A stretch of DNA of 64,000 nucleotides from positions 186,001-250,000 of the forward strand of contig VIIQ02000091.1 in assembly GCA_007449985.2 (NCBI GenBank), in the 5' to 3' direction. The position numbers were made by a program, and so were the translations under genes. Positions 12,101 to 23,430 of this stretch are shown here, piece after piece; position 1 is the stretch's first letter; the number at the start of each line of letters is the position of its first letter. The notes beneath the pieces are model-generated. The model was not told the origin of the DNA and made no database searches. It saw only the letters and a program-made list of their open reading frames with translations. This DNA is from Desmodesmus armatus. Lineage: Eukaryota; Chlorophyta; Chlorophyceae; Sphaeropleales; Scenedesmaceae.

Positions 12101-15100
12101 GCTGCCCTGGAGGCAAATTGGGAGCGGCTGGAGCGTCTCGTCTACTTCGGTCTGTCCTGCAGCACCCGGCTGGCCCGGCTAGCAGTTGTGCGCATGCTGA
12201 CACGCATGGCTGGGCTAGGAGCAGGCATGGCCCCACTGCTGGGACCAAAGGTGCGTGTTGTGCAGGTCTGGTTGTCAGGATGTGGTATGTTGGGTGTGGC
12301 TGCGGTGCTGCTGCGCTGATAACAGATGCTGATGCTGTCAGGACAGCAACAAGCATTAGCGAGTGGTGTGGTAGTCACAGGGAGGTGCTCTGAGTCGTGC
12401 ATGCGTGGGGTGGGTGTTGTGCGCAGCACAGCACAGCAGTCGGCACTGTGCTGAGAGGTCTTGCAAGTGCTTGTGCAACTGAGGGTGGCTTGTTGCATGT
12501 TTGAAGTGCATGCTTGAGGCAGTCTCTGTGCTGACCTGCTGATGGGGGTGTCGTATGGTTCCTGCAGGTGCTGCTGGTGCTGTGTGAGTGCCTGCATGAA
12601 GTCCAGCAGCTGCGCAAGGGGCTGGCAGACAGGCTGCATAACATTTGCAACCTGCCTGCTCATGATCCTCCTGATGGTCACAAGCAGGTCCTGACAGAGG
12701 CTGAAGTCAACAGGCTGCACCTGCAGCTGCTGTCTGCTTCCCAGGTGCGATGGATATGCTCCTGTGCACCTGGTGTCTCCAGTAGCCCGCAGTGCACCAC
12801 CTCAGTGTTCCGCAGTGCAGCTGCTGCTTGATTGAGGTCTGGTAGGCATGCATGCATGCATGCGTCATGTATGTTCAGGGTTGCCTCAATGACGTCGCAG
12901 TTGGTCGTGTATGGCATGGACATCTGGGATGCTGTGCTGTTGCTCCACTTGTGTGTTGCTGCTGTTGTGAGGTGCTTTGTGTGATACAGCAACAGGAACG
13001 GTGGGCAAGTCGTTGCCAACAGAGCACTAGGCGGCATAACAGCGAGCAGGGTAGTTTCTGTTCTGGTTAGGGTTTTGTGCTGAGCCACTAACAGCTCCCC
13101 TGCCCTGCTGCATGGCATCTGTTCGTCAATCTTCCACACCTGCAGGTGTGCGAGGTGCTCCTGCCACTGTGTCAAGCGCCAGCCTTCAAGTCCGTGCTGC
13201 TTGAGCACAAGGCAGCTGGCATCCTGGGCAAGGCCCTCTATGCAATGGTCACGCCCCCACCTGACCTGCAACAGCACCTGGCAGACGAGAGTGCAGCAGC
13301 GGCTGCAGGACACGGGGTCAATGGTGGCGGCAATGGCCAAGGGCAGGACAAGCGCCCAGTGGCGGGCCCTGCGCTGCGCCGGGTGGATGTTGAGGTTCAG
13401 GCGCTGTCGGGGCTGCTGCTGCAGTTGGTTGGTGTGTTGATGGACCCTGACATCAGCATGAACCCCTGGGCAGACAGGTGGGTCGATGGGGCCTGGGGCC
13501 TGGTCGTGTGCTGGCTGTGTGCTGACCAGACCCTCTGGCATTCAAAAGCAGCTGCCTAGAGTGCTTGTTGGAGGCACTCGATTCACCAACAATTTGCCAA
13601 TCTGTAGGCAGCTAGGAAGTCAGCCGGCTGGCCGGTGAGCTGCACGCAAACAGTGGTGTGTTGTCTCCTGTCTGTGCAGGTCTACCCGCGAGATGCAGGA
13701 CACCCCCTCCATCTTCACCAGCAGCATTGCAGTGGCATGGCTGCTGGCAGCTGCACCCCAGCTCAGCCCCGCAAACATGGCCGCCCTTGCAAAGCTCCTA
13801 GTCGGCTACAGCCGGCCCCATGACGCTCCTCACAGCACCAGCACGGCTACCCCGGGCACTGTCGCTGCTGTCGATGGTGCGACTGCTGCTGGGTCAGCAC
13901 AGCATGGCGCGGCCAGCACAGCAGGGGTGTCAGGCGCTGCCCCGTGTCTGATGAGTTACCCCAAGGGGCGTGCTGTGCTACTGAGGGCTGGGCGGCAGTG
14001 GCAGCTGCTGGACCACAGTCTACGGGAGGCACAGGAGCAGGCTGCGAGGGACCGGCTGGGTGCACCGGTCAAGGTGCCATCAGCACAGCAGGAGAAGGCC
14101 CAATCAGCGACAGGTTTGTGGGCCTGCGCCAGGCCTGCTGTGGGTCGTCTCCTTGTTTGAACTTCTGTCGGAGTGCTGACTGTCAATGGCTGGCATGAGC
14201 TTGTTGCGTCGCTAGCTGCAGCTGCAGCATGTACATCTGTCCCATGCTGGGCTTGCATGCGTGGTGATGATGTTGCTCCCCTTGCAGCGCAGCACAAGGC
14301 GCATCAGACAGTTGGTAGTGCCACCGTCTGCAGACGGTTCAGCACCAGTTCACCCCTTGGTGCTGTATTGACTGGTGTTCTGTACATGTTTGTTTGGCTG
14401 TTCCTTCTCTTGAGTTCTGAACTCCTTGCTGAGTTCCCGCCCCTTCTTGTTCCTTGCTGCTGCATCCCGTCCTGCAGGTCCAGCCCCGACGCAAGCTGAG
14501 CTGCAAGCATCAGCAGCCTGGGCTGCTGGCGCTCTTGAGGCAACTCAGTGTGCTGCTGGGCCCGACCCTTCCCACAGCGCCAGCTGTGCCGCAATCGCCC
14601 AAGCGCTGCGGGATCTGGCCGGCAGCAGTGCTGCGTGTGCGGCTGCCTGGCAGGAGCATGAGGGAGTGGTGCATGCTGAGCAGGAGATGACACCACAGCT
14701 GACTTGGATACGGTGAGTGCTGCAACGATCGTGCTGCACGCTGAAAAAGTTGCGCTGCAGGTCCGGTCCTTCAATGCAGCTGCAGCTGAGCCATCAAGGG
14801 GCTTGGCGAACCAGGCTTAAACCTGAGTTGAATACATCCCACCTTTTATCACCTGCAGTGTATGCATTGTCCCTGCTCGGCTGTCGCATGCATGCTCGCG
14901 CGACAGGCTTCAGCGCATGCACACTTCTGTGTACCAGGGAGGGCCAGTTCACACAATTTTACTGTGTCACCATGCGTGCCATGTGGCACGTCTGCACCAA
15001 GCAGACTGTGTAGGACCCTGTCCAGCTCATAACAAAGTTGACGAAGCTTCTGACTGGCCTGGATGGTGAAAGAGATAGTTGCCGTCAAAGTCGTGGTGTT

Positions 15101-17182
15101 CGGATGGGTAATTCCCAGACTCAAGCCCCTGTGCCTGTTGTTGTGCAGGTTCATTGAAGCTGCCAAGGTGGCTGCCTCCGCCCACAAGCCGAGCGCGCCA
15201 CAGCAGCAGTCCATCTCCGAGTTGCTCTCCACACCCCCGCTGCTTCTGGCATGTGACGCAGCAAGCTTAAACTTCTGGGGCGCCTCGGCAGCAGCTGCGC
15301 AGCGCGCGGCAAGCTGCCCGCCACCTGCTACATACACCCCTCATAGAAGTGCACAGCTTGCAGCCAGCCCCATCAACTGGTGGCCCCGGCCTCAGTTAGT
15401 GGGGGGTGTGAGCCGCGGGCCCTGCAGCCAGGTGGTGGAGGAGACGGTGGAACTGGCGCAGGCCGAGCAGCGGCGGCAGCGGCAGCAGCACGAGGGCGTT
15501 GGCAGGGCTGAGGCTGATGGGGATGATGCAGCAGGTATGCCGCTGTGGAACTGGGCAAGGCCCTATGCATTATGAGCCCAGTTTGGCTCCAGAAAGATGC
15601 CCTATGAGCCTATTTTGGCTCCAGAAAGGGCGGTCAGGCGTGGCCCTGACCCAGTTTAGTAGTAGTAGTAGTAGCATTACTGAGCCTTTCCACTTGTCTG
15701 TGTATGTGTGTCTCACAGTGCGATCGTGGTGCGTGTTATTGTTGCCATCAGCAGCGGGTGCCTCACTTGGGTGGTGTGCATGTGGTGTGGCAAGTGCTCA
15801 GATGGCATTCTCGGCAGGCGTATGCGATCCTTCCGCTGTTGTTGCAGTCAGTCAGACGCATGATATCACCAATATTACTAATGTCTGCTGGAAATCGCTG
15901 ACACGGCTGTGATCGTATCAGCAGTCTACCAGGGACTGTGGGTGATTGCGTCTGCCACCAATGCCATTCTTTTTCTTCTTTTGCACACCTGCAGGTGGGT
16001 TCATCCCTGCTGTGTATGCTCAGCGAGGCCCTCAGTTCCTCAAGGACGACCAGAGCACACGCAAGGCATCAATGCACGTGGACCTCTACCAGCGCAAGGC
16101 AGCAGCAGGGACATTACAGGGGGTGCAGCTGCCACCGCAGCCGCAGCAGCAGCACCACGGCATGCCCCCTCCCCCACCCAGGCCGAAAGCAGCACTTGGC
16201 AGCAATGTGCTCAAGCCCGGCACACTGCCGCTCCCGCCCATCTGCGACCTGTGCAATGAGGAGGGCCACCTTATGCGGGAGTGCCCCAACAGGGGCCTAG
16301 GTCGTGGGCCAGGTGACGGCCCACCTGGCCCGCCTGGCCCACCCTGGCCTGGCCCACCAAGGGGTCCACCTGGCCCGCCCAGCTCACGGGACTGGTCTTG
16401 GCGGGGCCCACCCGGCCACCACCAGGAGGCTCGACGTCTATCTGCTACCACTGCAACGAGGTCGGCCACTTTGCGCGGGAGTGTCCCAAGGGGCCTGCCA
16501 AGTGCTACGTGTGTGGAGAGATTGGCCACCTTGCTCGGGAGTGTCCGCGGGGCGAGACTTGCCATCACTGTGGCGAGCTGGGGCACAAGATGAAGGAATG
16601 CCCCAACACCAAGCGCAGGGGTGGCGGTGGCCAGGGGCAGCAGCAGCAGCTGCCGCCGCCGCCGTGGGGCTCTGGGAGGCTGCCGCCGGCATTGGCCTCC
16701 CCGCCTGGGCTGAGCCCACATGACAGCGGCAGTGGCAGCCTTGCCAGCCCAACTCCCTTGGATCCCAGGCTGAGGCAGCGATGGAGCCAGGACCAGCAGC
16801 AGCAGCAGGACCCTGCAGCAGCTGCTGCTGCTGGTGCGGATGGGGTGCAGGCCCTGGCACGGCCGGTACAGCAGCTGCTGCTGGTGCTGGTGGTGCATTT
16901 TCACCTGAGGGGCCAGGGGACCCTGACTCTAATGAGCTGTTGGGCGGCCTAGAGCGGGACGGGTCTGAGGAGGCATTTGGACCCAGCAATGCTGCTGATG
17001 GTGTACAGGGCGGGGGCCAGGATGCAGGGCAGGGCGGGGCCGATGCTGGTGACGGGGTGGATTATGATGTGGGAGGGTTCCTGGATGAGTTGATTGGGGG
17101 TGGGGCGCAGGAGGAGCTGGAGGCAGAAGGGTCAGATGGGGATGTGCAGCAGTATGGTGTTAGCGAGGCGGGGGGGCTGTGA
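3109..17182 (+). CDS. VIR: Virilizer-like m6A methyltransferase complex subunit, copy A (24 exons)
   Basis: Predicted nuclear scaffold of the m6A writer (MTA/MTB-FIP37-VIR) complex. Exons: 3109-3177, 3319-3516, 3763-3861, 4087-4384, 4636-4765, 5120-5262, 5590-6494, 6751-6882, 7159-~7569, 7713-7883, 8162-8449, 8764-8919, 9241-10305, 10665-10827, 11073-11407, 11638-11824, 12051-12250, 12568-12744, 13146-13477, 13680-14113, 14478-14712, 15149-15534, 15995-16312, 16426-17182; about 2,500 residues (Arabidopsis VIR about 2,100). Exons 1-3 give the virilizer N-terminal domain (EVAFAQPVLVSGVRV; VWLRGRLNSVTVQLLG). Exon 7 is an acidic, Ala/Gln-rich linker; exons 8-22 are helical. Exon 23 has TRKASMHVDLYQRK, resembling the plant VIR C-terminal SMHVDDF motif. 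Four CCHC knuckles and an acidic tail follow. Phases agree at every junction except the Gln-rich ends of exons 9 and 24, where a small intron or an indel is needed. Confidence 0.75.
15571..15674. repeat. Intronic 26-bp duplication and (TAG)6 microsatellite
   Basis: Inside the intron between VIR-A exons 22 and 23, an imperfect 26-bp segment (15571-15596) is repeated at 15603-15628, followed by a TAG x6 run at 15657-15674. No function is implied. Confidence 0.8.
16242..16620 (+). other. CCHC zinc-knuckle cluster of VIR-A, split by an intron
   Basis: Four C-x2-C-x4-H-x4-C knuckles occur in a row: CDLCNEEGHLMREC before the predicted intron 16313-16425, then CYHCNEVGHFAREC, CYVCGEIGHLAREC and CHHCGELGHKMKEC after it. 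They are of the retroviral-type/CNBP class that binds single-stranded RNA or DNA. The reading frame changes between the first and second knuckle. Splicing CCAG|GTGACG to CACCAG|GAGGC restores it at the correct phase and removes a Gly-Pro-Pro-rich stretch. VIR-B has no equivalent exons. Knuckles are not part of plant or animal virilizer as I know it, so this is a lineage addition or a fusion. Confidence 0.75.
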
Positions 17183-18679
17183 GGGGGAGTGAGGAGATGG
17201 GGCAGGCAGCAGCTGCCCGCCTACTGGTGCTACTGGCATCACCAGCTGGCTGCAGCCTGTGTAAGGCTGATTTGAGTGATCTGTATAACAGGGAGTGTGA
17301 TGCATGAAGCATCGCTGCGGTGGTGTGGGTTGGTGTGACGCCATCTGCTAGGTAGCGGTAGCGTGGGTAGTGCATGACGGGCAGTGTGGCACATATTGGT
17401 GCCTTGTGAATGGCCCTAGAGCTCAGCAGGCTGCTGTGTTTGCACGGTGTGTGCATTGCTGATGGCTGACTTTGCCGGTGTGTGGCGGGCTGGCTCTGTA
17501 TGCAACCGGACGCATCGGGCGATAGCCACTGCTGCTGCGTTGGCTGTGTGGACCTCTGGCCCAGCCGAGCCAAGCCTAAGCCAGCCTGGCAGCAACTGCT
17601 TGGCCAGGCTTGTGAGTCAAGCTAGGCCGGACTCATTGCCGGCGAGTACGTCAGGCTTTGGGGCGAGCTGTCAGGCTACGTGTTGAGAAAGCACCCAAGT
17701 ATCTTGTCAAGCGTGTTTATGAGACTCCAGTAATGTGTGCAGCCACTGCGTGCCCTGCATGCGTTTCATGATCATTTGCTGCACTCCGCAGTGATCTGTG
17801 TGAAAGTTGTGCTGCGTCAATCGCCTTTCCATCGGGCGGCAGGGTGCGTTCAGCCTGCCAAGCTGTTGTTGAGGTTCTCCACCGTTGTACAGGCTTGTAG
17901 GCTTTGGCCAAAGGGCCCTCCTTTGCGTGTGCATGCATGCTGCACAGCCATGGACACCAGCCAGTGGTAGCCACCATTTGCTTGGATGTCCGCAGGGCAT
18001 GCTATTGAATTGTGTCCAGAAGGTGGCATATGGAAGAAACTGCCAGTGCAGCCGGGGTACATGACACAGCTGGCCATGCTGGGACTTATGACGAACAGAC
18101 ATGGTGCCAAGACTGCATGGCTTGAAGCCAATCAGCACCACAGTGCGGTGAGCAATCAGCCTTGCCTGATCTGGACTGCCTGCTCGAGTTACCAGGCTGA
18201 CTGCAAACATCCTGATTGACTCACGTGTCCAGACAGCAGGCTACAAAGTAGGCCCAGGGCTTTGTAGTGAAAATTGGCCGGTCCTCACTGTGCCTGGCAG
18301 GCTGTTAGCACCTTTCCTAGTTTGAACCGTCAACAGCACTGTCTGCAGCAGATGGGGTGCTGTTTTGAAGTGGTAAGATGCTGTGATATTCAGCAGGTTG
18401 AGGTAGACCAAGATCGGCATGCTGGACGCAAACATGCACAGGCAGAGTCTGCAAGGGGCTCACAAGTTCAGCACAAGGTTTCCTGATGTGGGTAGCACCC
18501 GCATGCATGCGCCACCAGCCAAAACCGAAAAACCAGGCAACATTTATGCATCACAAACCGCGACATGCACATATGAGTGCTGCACGGCAAATGCCGCATT
18601 TGGCACTCCGGTCTTGCCAACACCGTTAAATGTTCAACCAAGCACATCAAATTCTGCAGCAGCCTACACCAAACACAGT
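17183..18679. other. Convergent 3' spacer between VIR-A and MYND-A
   Basis: VIR-A (+) and MYND-A (-) converge here. Apart from the TGTAA near the VIR-A end I see no gene. A 167-codon open frame on - (17707-18210) has no motif and no homologous counterpart in the mirrored right-arm spacer, so I treat it as chance. Confidence 0.5.
17260..17264 (+). terminator. Putative TGTAA poly(A) signal of VIR-A
   Basis: TGTAA, the usual chlorophyte polyadenylation signal, lies 78 bases after the VIR-A stop codon. The pentamer is short and could occur by chance. Confidence 0.45.
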
Positions 18680-21600
18680 TCAAACTGCCGCCCTACTGCT
18701 ACTGGCCACCTCGCCTGATGCCGCTGGTGGTGTGGCCACTGCTGCCGCAGCTGCCAGTGCCTTGCAAATAGGCTTGTGCTGGCGCCATGCTGCACGCTGG
18801 CAGGCCCTCCCACAGTAGCGCGCTGTGCGGCAGCCAGCACAGATGCAGCTGCGGCCACCCACTAGCTGCGCCTCTGAGGGGCCAGACAGGTTGCTGCAGG
18901 CTGGGTTGTTGCACACGTGTGGGATGGCAAAGCAGGCCAGCACCCTGCCAGCTGCCTGCAGCTGCCCCAGAACATCCTTCAAAACTGCTGCTATCGCACT
19001 GGGCCAGTCAGCACCCGAAATCTCTGTTGGTAGCAGGTCACCCATGAGAGGTAGCAGTGTCTCTGTTGCCGCTGCTAGCTGCTGCTGCAGGTCCTGCGGC
19101 TGATACCCCAGAGCCGTCAGCTGCTGCACAGTTTCTGCTGCTGCCAGCCACTGCACCACGGCAGACAACGTGGCTTGCAGCTGCAGCAGCTTCTTGGAAA
19201 GGTCACGCTCATGCATTATCCACTCCAGCTGCTGCAAGCTGGCAGAGCCCCCGTCAGATGGCAGGTTGCACTGCCAGTAGTGCACCAGCGCACCACAGGC
19301 ATAGCAGCAGCGGCCCAGCAACACCAGCCACGGCAGCACTGCGCATGTGCCGCTGCCTACATGACTACTGCTGCTGCCGCCAGCACTACTGCTGCTGCTG
19401 CTGCCGCTATCAGAGTGGGTACGATCACAAGATGAGCTACTGTCCAGAGCAGCTTCCAGCACAGAAGAGACGGCAGCCAACACTGCTGTGCTGACATCCT
19501 GCTGGAATGGGTTAGTAGGTGTCACAGCTGTGAGCATCTGCAGCAATGCATCACCGCTGCTGCTGCTGGTGTACACCTTGACCAAGCTGCACAGCAGGCA
19601 AAAAAGCTGCAGAGCATCTGGACCACTGACATCACCACCAGCCGCAGTGAGGGGTTCAACCAAGGGGCCTGCGGTGGCCTGGACGATGTTGCATGACTGG
19701 TACTGCACATCACCCAAGAGTGCAGCAACAGACTCCAACATCCTGCGGTCAGCGACTCTATGCTGTCAGAGGGGGCTGCTGTTGATGCTCTTGCTGCTGG
19801 TCTTCCTGTTGCTGCCATTACTGCTGCCACTGCTGCCTCCGACGCTGCTGCTCCAGCCGCTGCTGCTGCTTCTAGACTTAGTGGCACTGCTGAGATCAGC
19901 CGTGCACAGTCCTGAAGCAGCTTACAACACTGTGCGTGTGGGACGGGCGATTGTGGGGCTTGACTCGAGCTGCTTTGCTGACTCACGGTGGCAGCAGTAG
20001 GGGCACAGCTTGGCTCAAGTGCTTTGGCGAATGCGCTAGCTAGCACCGCCACAACTTCCCGGCACGACCGCAAGTCCACATTGTCGCTGCTGCGCTTGCA
20101 AGGACCATTGCTGCTGCAAGCACAGCTGCTGCTTGCGCTGGGTGCACCGCTGTCTGGCAAGCCACGGCAGCATTTCAGCAAGATTGTCAGCACAGCAGCG
20201 AGCAACTGCACAACCAGCTGACGTGCAGCTTCGAAGCGCGCCCAGCCCTCAGCTGCTTGCTGGGGCTCTAGCTGCAGGCGGTGCTGCTGCTGCATCAGCG
20301 CTCGCCCGAACTGGCAAGCATTTGCGGCTAAAAAAAAGATAAAGATAAAGATACAGAGACACCCCCTTGGTCTCTTAACGCCATAGGACTTCTTCCCATT
20401 GGCCTCGCGTCCGTTGAGGACGGCTCTTCACACCAACACTCCTGGGGGTCTAGGGCAACGGCACTCGTGGCCACATCTCACTCCCCAGGGGCACACCTGG
20501 GGGCCGTGTAAACCCACCGAAATTCAGGCTGGAGATGTTGTTCGACATGGGAGATTGGATGCTGTAAGGTATCACCCTTGACCCGCTGGGAGAGTCCCCT
20601 CAGTCCCGACCTGAGAGAACCTTGAATCCCTAGGGTAGCACACCCAATAGCGGGCTCCATGCCTTTTCCGGCTGTATTCTGCACCCATTCCTTCCTTTGC
20701 CTCTGTGGCAGTAATCAGCATCAGGGGATCCCTCTCCCTTCACTGCACTTGCCCGGGTCAGCAGCCTGGCTCGGGGTATTATTACCCCCCCTAGGGGGCC
20801 GGTGGGTGGGCCGGGATTCGAACCCGGGTCTCCCCGACATAAGCCGGGTGCTTTTCCACTAACTGGCTAGCTTGCTCACAGCTTCACAGCCTTTGACCCA
20901 CTGCAGCATCGTGTCAGGGGGCATGCTGGACAGCCAATGCAGGTGGATAGCTGACACTGACACATGCAGGGCTGCTAGCTGTGGGTGGCAGGCGTTGCTG
21001 GGAGGTAGGTATTCCATCAGGACAGCATACTGGTTCACTCCGGTCATGATGCTGTTGCAGATAGGGTCCAGCCAGCCTCGTGTACCAGAGTTGTCCCCGC
21101 TGACCGGAGCCAGGCCCCATGCAGGCTGCTTGCCGGTCTGGCAAGGAATGCCTGCAGAGTCGACTGGTGTGCGATCATGCACAGCCACAACCCCACCTCC
21201 CTGCTGAGTCCCAGCTGCTCCAGAGTGCTGCTGTATGCAGCAGGCATGCTGGCGGCGAGGGCAGCAGGCAGCCACTGCTGCCCCGGGACAGTACCTGCAG
21301 CAGGGTGCAGGCTGTTTGCAGCCGCCCCACTGCGGCGGCTGCTGCTGCTGCTGTTGCTGCCGATGCCGGTGCCGGTGCTGCTGGCGCCGGTGCTGGTGGT
21401 GGCGCTGTTTCCAGTGGAGGCGTCACTGCCTGTGGCTAGCTGCACAAACTGCACCAACATTGGCATTACTGCATCTAGACAGACACACTGCACGGTCACT
21501 TCACCTTGCAGCACTGCTAGAGCTGCATCCTGCCGCCTACTGCGGCTGCTGCTGCTGTTGCTGTTGGCGCTGCAGGCGCTGCTACTGCTGCTGCCTGTTG

Positions 21601-22686
21601 CCTGCTGCTGCTCTTCCAAGCTGTCCAGAAAACCGACAGCAACTGTTGCGGTGCTTGCTGCAACCCAAGCAGGACCCAGCCAGTCCTTCATCCAATCCTG
21701 ACGCCCTGCCTGTGCCACAGCTGTGCTGATATACTGCAGGCTACGCAAACCCAGCTGCATGGCTGGCACCACACACTGCTGCCCTGCTGGGTGGGTTGTG
21801 AGGAAAGTCGGCTGCAGCTTCTGCAACCCCTGCAACACCTCCAGCAGGTTGCGTGTGTCCTGTGCCAAATTCAGCCTGGCGATGCTATCAGTCACCTGGC
21901 CCACTGAGAGGTGGATGTGCGAGGCTTGGCGGCTCAATGCGTCAGGCAGCTGTTGCAAGAGGCCAGACTGCTCGACCTGCTCCCACAGAACACCCGTTGG
22001 GCCTTTGCTGCTGCTTGTTTGGTTGCTGTGGCGGCTGCTGTTGCGGCTGCTGCTGCTGCTGATGTTGTCGGGTAGAGGGGGTAGGTCAGCAGTAGCACGG
22101 TTCACCAGCAATGCAGCTGTGAACTGTGCAAGCGTGACAGCTGCCACCTGGTGTGTTGCCATCAGCTCACTGCATGTAGTGAGGACTGGGCTGGGAACCT
22201 GCAGCACAGCACAAAAAACTTGTAGTCTCAGACACTGGCAGCTGTCAGCCACTGTGTCTCGCCCCTGCGTCTTTGTTCTTGCTTAGCTCTTCGCGTTGTC
22301 CAGAAAGTTGCCGCAACAAGTGACTCCATTTGGAGGTCACAACAGTATGCAGCCATTAGATGCCATCTCGATGTGAGTCAGTGAAAGTCGCATGCAGACA
22401 CAGCATGCCAAGACCCGCACAAGCATTGGGGTCTTGTGGTCACGTGCCCTCATGTGGTCACGTGCCCTCATGAGGTGATCACCTTCTTTTTCAGCAGTTG
22501 CTTCCATATAGTGACAGGAGAGGCTAGCTCCTGCAGCAAAACCTCAACCTTCAGGGTCATCATGGTGCGATGCTCATCAAGGCTGCTGCTCAGCTGGTCT
22601 GGGTGTGCTGCTGCATGTGCCTTGACCTTGTTCAGCAACTTGAGGATGCTGCTCCACTCCTGAAAGACCTGGGCTGTGCTGAGCAT
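18680..22686 (-). pseudogene. MYND-finger protein, copy A, disrupted by a SINE and frameshifts
   Basis: Exon 1 starts at 22686 (MLSTAQVFQEW) and ends at the donor AAG|GTGATC near 22484. Exon 2 starts near 22200 after CTGCAG (VPSPVLTTCSELMATH). The body is helical and Ser/Gln-rich. It ends in an intact MYND finger (CNNPAC, CICAGC, YCGRAC, QHKPIC) and a stop at 18680. Three lesions show when it is compared with copy B: a frame change right after the shared SREVGLW (near 21195), a SINE at 20331-20864, and a 1-nt loss near 19750. Removing the SINE plus one GGCTA copy rejoins VSKLA to ANAC in frame. MYND proteins usually bind partner proteins; large Ser/Gln-rich members are common in volvocalean algae, but I cannot name this family. 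The frameshifts could be assembly indels; the SINE could not. Confidence 0.7.
20331..20864 (-). mobile_element. tRNA-derived SINE with 5-bp target duplication
   Basis: On the minus strand the element starts with a tRNA-like head: an A-box-like sequence around 20857-20870 and a perfect B box GGTTCGAATCC (complement of 20814-20824). It ends in a (TATCTT)-type repeat and a T run (20331-20355). It is flanked by GGCTA at 20326-20330 and 20865-20869. The body between head and tail has no ORF. The layout matches tRNA-headed algal SINEs (SINEX-like) mobilised in trans by a LINE. It sits inside the MYND-A coding exon, in the gene's own orientation. The head also resembles a degenerate tRNA gene, but the tail and duplication argue for a SINE. 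Confidence 0.8.
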
Positions 22687-23430
22687 TAAAAAAAAGACCT
22701 GGTGACCTGCAGCAGTGTTTGGGAGGGTGATCAGGGATGGTGCCAGATCAAGACAAATCTGCGGTTGGTGACCTGCTGCAGTGTTGGGATGGTGAATAGT
22801 GCCAGACCCAGATCAAGAATCGACAGTGCGCGCACAACTGTCTTGCTGCTGCTGCTGTGTGGCACACGGTTGCGGCTTGTGCTGCCTGTCTCTTGATCAG
22901 TGCCTCCGTTTGATCAGCATCAACGCACCTTGGACTGTTGCTCTGTTCATCAACGTGCACCGAGCTTTCGCGAAAATATTGATCGTAATAAACAGCAAGC
23001 AGGCTCGCTGCGCTTGCTCTTTATTCCGCAACGGTTGGGCTAGCGCTGTCACAAAGTCGACAAGCCAAAGGTGGCCACAGAGGTCAAATACAAGGCTTTC
23101 AAGCGCTACTGACTTCTTGAAGTTATGTTTTGATGCTTCAGATCATCATCACCGTGGTTGTAAACTCGCACACCATCTCGAACGGTGCATTGCTGCTCCT
23201 TTTAGCACCAGACGGCCACAAGGAAGGTTGATTAGCACCTGTTGTAGTTTCCGGTGGCTTGCACATCAGTCCGAGGTAAGCACCGCTGTGGTTTCTGTCG
23301 TAGTCGCAGCAGGAGTAGCAGCACACTGAGCGCAGCCCTCTGCTTATTCAACAATCCGGTCCTCTGAACAGTCCAGGCAACTCAAAACTACTGCTCATTC
23401 CCTGCTGCAGGACGTATACTACCCTGCACA
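22687..23430. other. Centre of the inverted duplication; shared upstream region of the MYND copies
   Basis: The two MYND genes diverge from this 744-bp segment, which is the axis of the mirror layout. A roughly 50-bp imperfect direct repeat lies at 22701-22753 and 22767-22818 (GGTGACCTGC...CCAGATCAAGA). I see no gene. If either copy was expressed, its promoter would be here. Confidence 0.55.

Noticed and set aside
14287..14477. Extra VIR-A exon starting after CTTGCAG at 14287
   Set aside because: Joining 14113 directly to 14478 keeps phase and matches VIR-B exon for exon; the extra segment has no VIR-B counterpart.
16313..16425. Collagen-like Gly-Pro-Pro segment in VIR-A
   Set aside because: The reading frame breaks across it and good splice sites at both ends restore the zinc-knuckle frame, so it is taken as intron.
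17707..18210. 167-codon open frame on - between VIR-A and MYND-A
   Set aside because: No motif, no counterpart in the mirrored spacer, and Cys/His/Trp-rich composition typical of chance frames here.
20780..20870. Stand-alone tRNA gene
   Set aside because: It has an A-box-like and a B-box sequence but no clean cloverleaf by eye, and it forms the head of a 534-bp tailed element with target duplications.
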